DNA of 59,554 bases, from the NCBI GenBank assembly GCA_003165235.1, contig PLSV01000397.1:127-59680 (forward strand), read 5' to 3'. Shown here one piece after another: positions 17,965 through 25,569 of the stretch; position 1 is the stretch's first letter, and each line of letters opens with the position of its first letter. The notes beneath the pieces are model-generated. The model was not told the origin of the DNA, did not search any database, and was given only the letters and a program-made list of their open reading frames with translations. This DNA comes from Syntrophobacteraceae bacterium (GTDB taxonomy: Bacteria; Desulfobacterota; Syntrophobacteria; Syntrophobacterales; Syntrophobacteraceae). The position numbers and the translations under genes were made by a program.

Positions 17965-18804
17965 ATGATCAGATTCGAAAACCTGCGCAAGAAATACAAA
18001 CAGGTCGAAGCGCTCAAAGGTGTGAGCCTCCAGGTTGGCCAAGGTGAGCTGTTTTCATATCTCGGGCCGAACGGCTCGGGCAAGACGACGACCATCAGAA
18101 TACTTACCGGCCTTGCGGTCCCTTCTGCTGGGGACGCATGGCTGCACGGTCATCATGTCGGGAAGGAAAGCCTGCAGGCGAAACGTCAATGCGGGCTCGT
18201 ATCCCAGAACATCAATCTTGACCACGAACTGACGGTGGGCGAGAACCTGCACCTGCACGGAAAACTTTTCCAGATGCCGCGAAAAGAAAGGGCGCAGCGC
18301 ATTCGTGAACTCCTGGAATACGTTGAAATCGCGGACAGAATGGATAGCCCGGTAAAATCGCTCTCCGGCGGCATGAAAAAAAGGGTGATGATCGCCAGGG
18401 CGCTCATGCACTCGCCGAGGATCCTCTTTCTCGATGAACCTACGACGGGTCTCGATCCCGCCATCAGGCACCGCATATGGTCGCTTATCAAGAGTATCCA
18501 GCGAAGCGGGGCGACCATCTTTCTGACCACCCATTACATAGAGGAGGCTGAATTTCTGGCCGACCGGGTCGCTTTCCTGGACGAAGGCAGGATAGTCACC
18601 CTGGACACCCCGCAAAACCTGATGGAAGGCTTGGGGACATGGGCTCTGGACCGGGTGGCCGACGGGGGCCTGGAGACCCTCTTTTTCCGCTGCAGAGAAG
18701 AGGCCAACAGACATATCACAGCGCATGAAGGCAGCTTTTCTCTGAGGCGTGTAAACCTTGAGGACGTTTTCATCTCGCTTACCGGCAAAAAGGTCAGGAC
18801 ATGA
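17965..18804 (+). CDS. ABC-2 type exporter ATPase
   Basis: A 279-aa ABC ATPase of the DrrA/NodI/CcmA class: Walker A GPNGSGKTTT near 34-43, Q-loop SQNINLD, signature LSGGMKKRV near 136, Walker B ILFLDEPTTGLDP, and H-loop TTHYIEEAE. The C-terminal part after ~215 is the usual short accessory region. It energises the membrane partner that overlaps it by 4 bp. One divergence is the sequence FSYLGPNG, with Ser-Tyr in place of the usual Gly-Phe/Leu before the Walker A. The substrate is unknown; no MFP subunit is present, so an inner-membrane exporter is likely. Confidence 0.93.
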   Translation: MIRFENLRKKYKQVEALKGVSLQVGQGELFSYLGPNGSGKTTTIRILTGLAVPSAGDAWLHGHHVGKESLQAKRQCGLVSQNINLDHELTVGENLHLHGKLFQMPRKERAQRIRELLEYVEIADRMDSPVKSLSGGMKKRVMIARALMHSPRILFLDEPTTGLDPAIRHRIWSLIKSIQRSGATIFLTTHYIEEAEFLADRVAFLDEGRIVTLDTPQNLMEGLGTWALDRVADGGLETLFFRCREEANRHITAHEGSFSLRRVNLEDVFISLTGKKVRT

Positions 18805-19535
18805 GAGGCATGCTCGCAATTTACCAGCGCGAACTTCTCATCCTGCGCAAAAGATTTTTCAGGCAGTTGGCTGCCATGTCGGTGAGCCCTCTGCTCTATC
18901 TGTTCGCTTTCGGATTCGGGATGGGGCGCGGCGTAAGGGTGGGCGGGCATTCCTACCTGGAATTCCTGATCCCGGGGCTTGTGGCGATGAACAGCATGAT
19001 CCAGGCTTTCGCAATAGCAAGCGAGATAAACATTGCGCGTTTCTATTGGCGCATATTCGAGGAATTTCAGGCTGCGCCAATCAGCAATATATCTTACGTC
19101 ACAGGAGAGGTGCTGGCGGGAATCACCAGGGCGCTTTTTTCGACCGTCCTGATCCTGTCGATCGCGGTCCTGTCCGGGGTGGTTCTGTCTTACAACTTTT
19201 ATTTCTGGCTCGCGGTGGGGCTGAACAGCTTCGTTTTTGCATCACTGGCCGTTGGGTTGGCGATGCTCGTAAAATCGCATTCCGACCAGGCCCTCCTCAC
19301 CAATTTCTTCATCACTCCAATGGCTTTTCTGGGCGGGACTTTCTTCCCCGTGGACACAATGCCCGGATGGGTGCAGCACATCCTGCATTTTTTGCCGCTG
19401 ACCCATGCCTCTAAAGCGATTCGAGCCGCTGCATTCGGCGATCCACCCGATTTTTCATCCTATATGCTGCTCGCTTTGCTTGGCGCCGTTTTTTTCGTCC
19501 TCGCATTCCACTGGGTTAACCGAGCACGCGACTGA
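18801..19535 (+). CDS. ABC-2 type exporter permease
   Basis: A 244-aa membrane protein with six predicted helices. It has the ABC-2/DrrB pattern: an N-terminal YQRELLILRKRFFRQ cytoplasmic segment, FLIPGLVAMNSM, FEEFQAAPISNISYVTGEVL, and LGGTFFPVDTMPGWVQHILHFLPLTHA near the end. The start ATG overlaps the ATPase stop (ATGAGAGG at 18801), so the two are translationally coupled and form one transporter. Nodulation factor or LPS-type sugar exporters and drug exporters share this architecture; nothing here distinguishes them. Confidence 0.92.
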   Translation: MRGMLAIYQRELLILRKRFFRQLAAMSVSPLLYLFAFGFGMGRGVRVGGHSYLEFLIPGLVAMNSMIQAFAIASEINIARFYWRIFEEFQAAPISNISYVTGEVLAGITRALFSTVLILSIAVLSGVVLSYNFYFWLAVGLNSFVFASLAVGLAMLVKSHSDQALLTNFFITPMAFLGGTFFPVDTMPGWVQHILHFLPLTHASKAIRAAAFGDPPDFSSYMLLALLGAVFFVLAFHWVNRARD

Positions 19536-19590
19536 GACCATCTCACCAAGTCCGGCAACGTCTCGCACAACATCAAGCGAAGCGCACAAA

Positions 19591-19818
19591 TCAGTGCATC
19601 TGTCTTTTCCAGAAAACGAGCACGCCCTCCTTTCCGAAACTCGCTTGGACCAGTTCCCAACCCTGCAGGCCCTCTTCGTTTAACAAGTTTTCCATTTTCC
19701 TTATCTGTTCGGAAGCGACCATCTCCACGTTGCAACTCCCCTCGCGGGAACAAAACAAAATCATCTCCCTGAAAGCTTCGGCCGGGTGGATGGTGACTCT
19801 ATACTCAAAAGAACCCAT
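19591..19818 (-). CDS. DUF4177-like small protein
   Basis: A 75-aa soluble protein. The core MENLLNEEGLQGWELVQASF and the final VLVFWKRQ match the DUF4177 pattern (LN.lG..GWELv ... fKR), a small beta-rich domain of unknown function. ATG 19818 is selected over an upstream in-frame ATG because AGGAGAGCAAA lies immediately before it. It is convergent with the ABC permease, 55 bp apart. Confidence 0.7.
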   Translation of the reverse strand: MGSFEYRVTIHPAEAFREMILFCSREGSCNVEMVASEQIRKMENLLNEEGLQGWELVQASFGKEGVLVFWKRQMH

Positions 19819-20070
19819 TTTGCTCTCCTGGCAGTTATCGAAAACGAAAGCACAATAGCTCACAAAAGACCGGGGTTCATATCCCCAACCATGGGGTTTT
19901 ATCGCCCACGCTCATTGACTCTGCTCAAGATTAAAGTAGTTCTTGCCGCACTTTTCCCTTCAATCCGGGCATTATATCATCCTGCGGCAAAAACAGCGAC
20001 GAGATGTCATGACAGTGCACAGAGTATTTGTAAGGGTTCACCCCGGCACTCGAGGATGGAATCAAAAGAT

Positions 20071-21354
20071 CTATCCATTTGCCCTTTTTTTCAGAGCGTG
20101 GGCATGAGGAACGGCTTTATTATTTTTCTTTTTCGCAGCCGTTTTTGCTTCCTCTCTATTGTATTTGGCTGATTTTACCCTGCTATTGCGGCCTGTTTTG
20201 GCTGTGGCTGCGGCAGATTTTACTCCGGAGGACTTTTTGCCTGAGACAGCCCCCGCTGGTTTGTTCTTCCCTGAAGCGTGCCGGGAAGGAGTTTTGCCAT
20301 TTCTGGCCCTAAATTTTTTAGCTGTTTTATTTATTTTTTTCTTGTCATTTAAAGCCAGCTTTTTTGACGCCGATAGCTTTGTCCGGCCCCTTGCCGCCAG
20401 ACGGCCTCTTTTTCCGGCTTTTCCAGCCGGCGCTCTTTGAACCCCGCCGGCCCAGCGGCGCCTTCCCGCGCTTACCGCCTTTCGCTTCGCGGTCGTTGTG
20501 GGCGCAACGGTTTTAAGATCATTGTAAGGGGCGCCGGTTTCACGAAACCCCTCTTCTATCAGCCTCTCAGCTTCAGAACACCGGATCCAGGGATTATGCG
20601 CTCCCATCACAACAGCAAGTATCCTCGTATTACTCCGCCTTGCGGTCGCTGATATATTATAGCCCGATGCGCAGACAAAGCCGGTCTTCAGGCCGTCCAC
20701 TCCCGGACACTTCCCCAGAAGCCTGTTGGCGTTATGATGCGCGCGTCTACCGTAGGCGTATGACTGCATCGAATGAATAGTCAACGATTCAGGAAAGCGG
20801 TGAATATAGGCTACGGAGAGCCTTGCAATATCGTGCGCCGTTGTGACCTGTCCCTCGGCAGGGAGTCCGTTGGGCGTCATGAAGTGGGACCTGGTCATTC
20901 CCAATTCACGAGCTTTGGCGTTCATCTTTACAACGAATCGTTCCACGCTTCCGCTGATGTGCTCCGCCGCTGCGACACAGGCGTCGTTACCTGAAACAAC
21001 GGCCATTCCTTTGATGATTTCCCCCATAGGGACTCGCGCGCCTGCCTTCAGGCCCATTCGGGAACCACCCGCAGATGCGGCCCGCGTGCTGACCTCGACT
21101 TTGTCGGAAAGGCTGACATGACCTTGCTTTATAGCTTCGAAAACCAGATAGAGAGTCAGAATCTTGGTAATTGACGCAGGGGCGATAAGATAGTCGGCAT
21201 TTTGCTCGAAAAGAACTCTGCCGCTTTCCATATCCAGCAAGATAGCCGAACGGGCATTGACATGCCGATTTACCGCAGCCTGTGAGATATGCGGAATAAG
21301 CAAGCAAAGAGAAAAAAGAAGGAGAACGCACAGGAATTGCCTTTTGCGCTGCAT
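20071..21354 (-). CDS. D-alanyl-D-alanine carboxypeptidase (S11) with long basic tail
   Basis: A 427-aa penicillin-binding protein of the DacA/DacC type that trims pentapeptides of peptidoglycan in the periplasm. A signal peptide (FLCVLLLFSLCLLIPHISQA) precedes the catalytic domain with SxxK at Ser61-Lys64 (SITK), SGN at 121-123 and KTG at 223-225. Residues ~284-427 form a Lys/Ala/Arg-rich, histone-H1-like tail that replaces the usual PBP5 C-terminal beta domain and amphipathic membrane anchor. ATG 21354 is supported by AGGAGAG. It is divergent from mreB, which also serves cell-wall growth. Confidence 0.92.
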   Translation of the reverse strand: MQRKRQFLCVLLLFSLCLLIPHISQAAVNRHVNARSAILLDMESGRVLFEQNADYLIAPASITKILTLYLVFEAIKQGHVSLSDKVEVSTRAASAGGSRMGLKAGARVPMGEIIKGMAVVSGNDACVAAAEHISGSVERFVVKMNAKARELGMTRSHFMTPNGLPAEGQVTTAHDIARLSVAYIHRFPESLTIHSMQSYAYGRRAHHNANRLLGKCPGVDGLKTGFVCASGYNISATARRSNTRILAVVMGAHNPWIRCSEAERLIEEGFRETGAPYNDLKTVAPTTTAKRKAVSAGRRRWAGGVQRAPAGKAGKRGRLAARGRTKLSASKKLALNDKKKINKTAKKFRARNGKTPSRHASGKNKPAGAVSGKKSSGVKSAAATAKTGRNSRVKSAKYNREEAKTAAKKKNNKAVPHAHALKKRANG

Positions 21355-21566
21355 CGAATTCTCTCCTGTTCGTTTTTCCCGATTTCGGGAACGGGACTGG
21401 GGAACCATTTAATAACCGGACCTCTGAGATCCTCGCCCATCCAGCTATTCCACATGACCGAAACATGTGTATCTATGGAGATATAGAAGCTATTTGTCAA
21501 CCCAAATCATTCAACTTTCTATCTAAAACCCGGCACAAGGGTTAATTTTGGTTCAGAAAGTATTTT

Positions 21567-21596
21567 TTGCAAAGAGAACCGCTCTTTTGATATATA
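21567..21596 (+). promoter_or_regulatory. candidate sigma-70 promoter of mreB
   Basis: TTGCAA (21567-21572) and TATATA (21591-21596) are spaced 18 bp apart and stand 76 bp before the mreB start. The -10 overlaps a second candidate, TATACT, at 21593-21598. Assigned by eye. Confidence 0.45.
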
Positions 21597-21672
21597 CTTC
21601 GCCTATCTTGTGCCCGTTGTCGAGCGCGACGACACACGATTTTCGAAAAATGGAGCGAAAGGAGACCGGGAT

Positions 21673-22695
21673 ATGTTCGGCCGGATTATGGATTTCCTGT
21701 CCAAAGATATGGCGATGGACCTTGGCACCGCCAATACCCTCATATATGTCAAAGGCAAAGGCGTCGTTCTGGATGAACCATCTATGGTCGCTATCGAAAA
21801 AGACTCCGGCGAGGTAATCGCCATCGGACGGGAGGCCAAGAACCTGGCCGGCCGTAACACCAGGGGAACGACCGTAACCAGACCGATGCGCGACGGGGTC
21901 ATTTATGATTTTGAAACGGCCTCTTTCATGGTCCGGACATTTCTTGGAAAAGTATTCAGGCGGTTCCCCCTGTCCAGACCCAAGTTGGTTGTGGCCGTCC
22001 CGGCCGGGATCACCTCGGTTGAGAAGCGTGCGGTAATAGAAGCCGCCCAGATCGCGGGCGCAGGCAAGGTGTTCCTTATCGAGGAGCCGATGGCCGCCGC
22101 AATCGGCACGGGTCTTCCTATCGATCAGCCCACCGGACAAATGATCGTTGACATCGGCGGGGGGACAACCGAAGTGGCCATTATTTCCCAATTCGCAGTC
22201 GCCTGCAGCGAGTCGCTGCGGGTGGCGGGCGATGAGGCCAACGAAGCCATTTGCCAGTTTATCCGGCAGCAATACGGTTTGGGCATTAGCGAAATGATGG
22301 CCGAGGTGCTCAAGATGAAGATAGGTTCCGCAGTGCCCCTCAAGAAAACACTCGAGATAAAGCTCCGGGGAAAAGACCTCGTCAGCGGCTTGCCCAAAAT
22401 CATCTCCGTAACCGATGCCGATATCAGGTTGGCCACAAGGGGGCCGACACGGGCAATAGTTGAAGCCATTCGGCGCGTTCTGGAAAAAGCCTCGCCAGAC
22501 CTCGCCTCGGATATAGCCGAAAACGGCATTTGGCTGGCCGGCGGTGGTTCCCTGCTCAAAGGGCTCCGAGCGTTGATTCACCAGGCTGTTGGAATCGAGG
22601 TGGAAAAATCCGAAGACCCGCTTCGAGCGGTAATCCGCGGGGCCGGCTCAGTAACGGAACATTTTGATTATTACCGTGATGTGTTCCTGAACTGA
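21673..22695 (+). CDS. mreB: rod-shape determining protein MreB
   Basis: A 340-aa bacterial actin. Hallmarks are MAMDLGTANTLIYVKGKG (phosphate 1), TRPMRDGVIYDF, VVAVPAGITSVEKRAVIEAA, IEEPMAAAIGTGLPI, the phosphate-2 segment MIVDIGGGTTEVAIIS and the adenosine motif IWLAGGGSLLKGLRALI. It forms membrane-bound antiparallel filaments that guide the elongasome in rod-shaped cells. ATG 21673 has AAAGGAGACC ahead and gives the usual length. The usual mreC/mreD genes do not follow, so this may be a stand-alone or second copy. Confidence 0.97.
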   Translation: MFGRIMDFLSKDMAMDLGTANTLIYVKGKGVVLDEPSMVAIEKDSGEVIAIGREAKNLAGRNTRGTTVTRPMRDGVIYDFETASFMVRTFLGKVFRRFPLSRPKLVVAVPAGITSVEKRAVIEAAQIAGAGKVFLIEEPMAAAIGTGLPIDQPTGQMIVDIGGGTTEVAIISQFAVACSESLRVAGDEANEAICQFIRQQYGLGISEMMAEVLKMKIGSAVPLKKTLEIKLRGKDLVSGLPKIISVTDADIRLATRGPTRAIVEAIRRVLEKASPDLASDIAENGIWLAGGGSLLKGLRALIHQAVGIEVEKSEDPLRAVIRGAGSVTEHFDYYRDVFLN

Positions 22696-22817
22696 TTTCC
22701 AGGCTTGCCTGTCCCTGTTGCTCTCCAATACATACCCCCGTATTCGGCCCTAAATGTAGTGAAGAAACCTCCGTTTTGACCGATTTATATCTCATGCCAT
22801 AGAAACACCATGAAACC

Positions 22818-23146
22818 ATGGCGGCCGCTGAGAAGACATTGTTCGGCATAGCTCATACTGAGGCCGGATGCCTGCTTGCCTGTCGCTGGGGGATGCCGGG
22901 GTTCTTAAGCGAAACGATACTCCATCATCACGAACCGGATAAAGCCGGCGGGAACCGGTGTCTGCGCACCTGGTTTACGTCGCTGACGTAATAAGCTCCC
23001 GTTTCGCTCTTGGATGCCATGTGAATAAGACCGACGCCTCGCACCTGCGCTCGAGTCTGGACGTGATCGACTTCAACACCGGGAATCTTCCGGCGCTGCT
23101 GGCTGGCGCATCCTTCAACACATCTGCTCTTGCCGGCAGCCTGTAA
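22818..23146 (+). pseudogene. HDOD-domain remnant, frameshifted
   Basis: Two adjoining reading frames together resemble one stretch of an HDOD signalling domain. The frame from ATG 22818 reads EKTLFGIAHTEAGCLLA, then GMPGFLSETILHHHEP, matching the HDOD pattern E..fG..Ha.aG..L...W.lP......I..HH.P. It stops at 22989. The frame from GTG 22958 continues with AHLVYVADVISSRFALG, the part that normally follows, and ends at 23146. An indel near 22945-22965 would join them. The N-terminal part of the domain is absent. This reading is by eye. Confidence 0.6.
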
Positions 23147-23279
23147 CGGCAGCGCCTGATTAAAATTTTTTCCCAAGGGCACTGCATTCGGGAGGTTTTT
23201 AAAGAAACAAGACTCGCAGGCTCATTCGAAATCGATGATTATCGTATAGTCAAACAATAGAATTTTAGTGGAGGAACGC

Positions 23280-23621
23280 ATGATTATCAGGGGATACGAC
23301 GCTATTAGCGCCGCCAAAGAGCTGAAAATGCCGCTCGGGAAATATAGTGAGCAATCTTATCGAGGGTTCAGGCTCGATCTTTCGATTGAAGAGGCTTCCC
23401 GCCTGGCAGGTCAGGACCAAAACCTCATCTTCATCGAACTCGATATTCCAAACCTTTCGCTGGAGCAACTCCTGAAGCTGTCTGCGGCGTTGGGCGCCGA
23501 GCCTGGGAAAAGTTGCATCCAGGTCAGAAATAAATTCGAAATCGAGGGAGACGACGACCGGGCAGCGATATTTGACGCCGTTGCCCAAAGATGGCGTGAA
23601 TTGAAATCGAAATCTCATTGA
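23280..23621 (+). CDS. hypothetical protein, unknown family
   Basis: A 113-aa soluble, acidic protein not recognised. It has no cysteine motif, signal peptide or membrane helix; it contains one region like FIELDIPNLSLEQLLKLSAA that suggests an alpha/beta fold. The ATG at 23280 is preceded by GGAGG at 23270-23274, which is strong support for translation. It is preceded by the decayed HDOD gene and followed by 530 bp without genes. Confidence 0.7.
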   Translation: MIIRGYDAISAAKELKMPLGKYSEQSYRGFRLDLSIEEASRLAGQDQNLIFIELDIPNLSLEQLLKLSAALGAEPGKSCIQVRNKFEIEGDDDRAAIFDAVAQRWRELKSKSH

Positions 23622-24151
23622 AGCACCCGGCACCCGCTCAATTGCGAGTTCACCGCAGTCCTGAACTAAGACGCCAAACCAGGCGCAGAGAACACACCGC
23701 AGCCCCGCGCCGCGCAGGGCCGCAAGTAACGCCTCATTACTGCGAAAGGGGTGTGTCGGCGCAAAAAATGTAAGGCGGTTCTGCGCCGCGCGGAACCGGA
23801 GATGGCCCTCTTTGGCGGCCCTCGTGTTTCTGGCGCGTTATCGATATTTCTCGTGAGATCGCTTCTGCGAGAGCGGAGTGTGCACTCAAGAGATTAGAGC
23901 AGACAGCCTGATTAGACCAAAACGCAGGCGCTGAGGCCGACGTTCTCCAGTATCGGCGCAACCCGCGCAGCATCAATGTTCACGTCCAAATCTCCGGGAA
24001 ATCGATAAGGTCGATATGCCTGGCTGCATCGTATTCTTCGTAACGTAAAAATCATTTTTCCGACATCAAATTGAAAAACTTGTTCAAGTAAAGTCACCGG
24101 AATTTGCTTGGAGGGAGCAAAATCGCAAACCTATTTTGAGGGGGGGACAAA
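23622..24151. other. 530-bp gene-free stretch
   Basis: No convincing gene. The first 250 bases are GC-rich with short inverted elements such as GCGCCGCGCGG; the last 120 bases are AT-rich and end in a strong ribosome binding site (GAGGGGGGGA) for the next gene, so the lipid-operon promoter probably lies between 24030 and 24130. The minus-strand frame at 23912-24097 has no recognised homology. Confidence 0.4.
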
Positions 24152-24847
24152 TTGGACAACTTCAGCCTGAATACCGCTCTTTTGAAAGACATTCTCCAGA
24201 GCGCCAAACCACTGGGTCACAACGAAAAACCGGATAATCTCAATCTAGGGTTTGGCTTTCTCTACTATGGTCTGGCCAGGGCGCTCAGACCGAAGCATCT
24301 CTTGGTTATCGGCTCCGGGTTTGGTTTCAGTGTGGTGTGCTTTGCTCTGGGAATAAAGGACAACGGAGGTGGGATGCTTACCTTCGTCGACCCCTCTTAC
24401 TCCCTGGTCAAAAACGGCCCGTTCAAGACTATCGGGGGAAAGGACAAATGGAGCGAGCCTCTGAGAGTCCAGGCGCATTTCAAGCAGTTCGGGGTCGAGG
24501 ACATAGTCACCCATTACAAATTAAGGTCGGATCAGTTTTTCTCGTCCTTCAAAGCCCTTGGGTTGCCCCGGATTGATATTGCTTTTATCGACGGCAGCCA
24601 CGCCTATGAGAACGTAAGAAATGATTTTCTGAACACGCTCGAACATGTCCACAAGAATTCCTACATACTCCTCCACGATTCCAACATCTATGTGCGGGAA
24701 ATCATCGGACATGCAGGCGTCAAGAAATGGCTGAAAATCATCAGAAAGGATAAAGAGTTTTTCGAAATAACCAATTTCCCATTTTCATCGGGAATGGCGC
24801 TCGTGCACATTCTTCAAGACAAAGTATGGAGGTATGCAAAACAGTAG
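24152..24847 (+). CDS. SAM-dependent methyltransferase (class I)
   Basis: A 231-aa protein with the Methyltransf_24-type layout: motif I VIGSGFGFSVVCFA near 52-65, an acidic position TFVDPSYS near 77, and IDIAFIDGSHAYENVRNDF near 142-160 as motif IV and beyond, typical of cap-type and O-methyltransferases. The start is TTG 24152, with GAGGGGGGGACAAA upstream; there is no better ATG. It overlaps the phosphatidylserine decarboxylase gene by 22 bp, so the two are coupled and the substrate may be a lipid or head-group intermediate (inference). Confidence 0.82.
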   Translation: MDNFSLNTALLKDILQSAKPLGHNEKPDNLNLGFGFLYYGLARALRPKHLLVIGSGFGFSVVCFALGIKDNGGGMLTFVDPSYSLVKNGPFKTIGGKDKWSEPLRVQAHFKQFGVEDIVTHYKLRSDQFFSSFKALGLPRIDIAFIDGSHAYENVRNDFLNTLEHVHKNSYILLHDSNIYVREIIGHAGVKKWLKIIRKDKEFFEITNFPFSSGMALVHILQDKVWRYAKQ

Positions 24848-25542
24848 TGTTTCCGATGCTCATACTACTCGCCTTTGTCGTTCTTTGCGCCTCCCTTTAT
24901 CTGTTTTGGCGTCATGTCTGGTTTTTTCGCAATCCTCAACGAATCATTCCTCCTGAAGGAACCGGCATACTCAGCCCTGCTGACGGCACGGTGGTATATG
25001 TAAGCCGGATGAAGCCGCAGGAGAGCGTGATCAATATCAAGCGGGGCGTCAAAGCCACTCTCAACGATATCACTAAAGAGGACATAGCCCGTCCTAAAAT
25101 TCTGATAGGGATATTCATGAGTCCCTTCAACGTTCACTACAACCGCATTCCTGTTTCCGGAAAAATTGGATTCATTCATCGCCATCCCGCATCAGTTGGG
25201 AACGTCTGCATGTTATCCATGCACCTTCGAACGCTTTTCAAGCGGCCTCCGCTCTATAGGAACAGCACGCATATAATCGGCAACGAAAGGACCGTTACGA
25301 AAATCGAAGGTGAATACCGGGGCAAAGAACTCGCCTGCTACGTTGTCCAGATCGCCGCAAGAACTGTCAACGGCACAGACGTATATGTGGGCGAGGGCTG
25401 TCAGGTAAACGCGGGAGAGATTTTCGGCATGATCCGCATAGGGTCCCAGGTAGACCTTGTGATTACTCCCCTGGAAGGAATGACCATCAAAGTTTGCGCG
25501 GGGGAAAAGGTCAAAGCCGGTCAGACCGTTCTAATCGAATGA
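24826..25542 (+). CDS. psd: phosphatidylserine decarboxylase, short class
   Basis: A 238-aa enzyme making phosphatidylethanolamine at the membrane. An N-terminal helix (VVFPMLILLAFVVLCASLYL) is followed by FRNPQRIIPPEGTGILSPADG, the family block, IGIFMSPFNVHYNRIPVSG, and the self-cleavage motif IRIGSQVDL with processing expected between Gly206 and Ser207 to form the pyruvoyl group. This is the short type often found with archaetidylserine or phosphatidylserine pathways. No pssA is visible in the window. The exact start is uncertain (24826, 24847 or 24856); a GGAGG at 24828-24832 could serve a downstream start. The PHP-GT4 gene begins 27 bp later. Confidence 0.92.
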   Translation: MEVCKTVVFPMLILLAFVVLCASLYLFWRHVWFFRNPQRIIPPEGTGILSPADGTVVYVSRMKPQESVINIKRGVKATLNDITKEDIARPKILIGIFMSPFNVHYNRIPVSGKIGFIHRHPASVGNVCMLSMHLRTLFKRPPLYRNSTHIIGNERTVTKIEGEYRGKELACYVVQIAARTVNGTDVYVGEGCQVNAGEIFGMIRIGSQVDLVITPLEGMTIKVCAGEKVKAGQTVLIE

Positions 25543-25569
25543 TAACCGGAAAGGATAGAGGGAGAGAGC

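Noticed and set aside
23640..23830. GC-rich inverted elements resembling a terminator
   Set aside because: Stems are short and lack a T-run.
23912..24097. Minus-strand frame upstream of the lipid operon
   Set aside because: No homology or ribosome binding site; overlaps the presumed promoter region.
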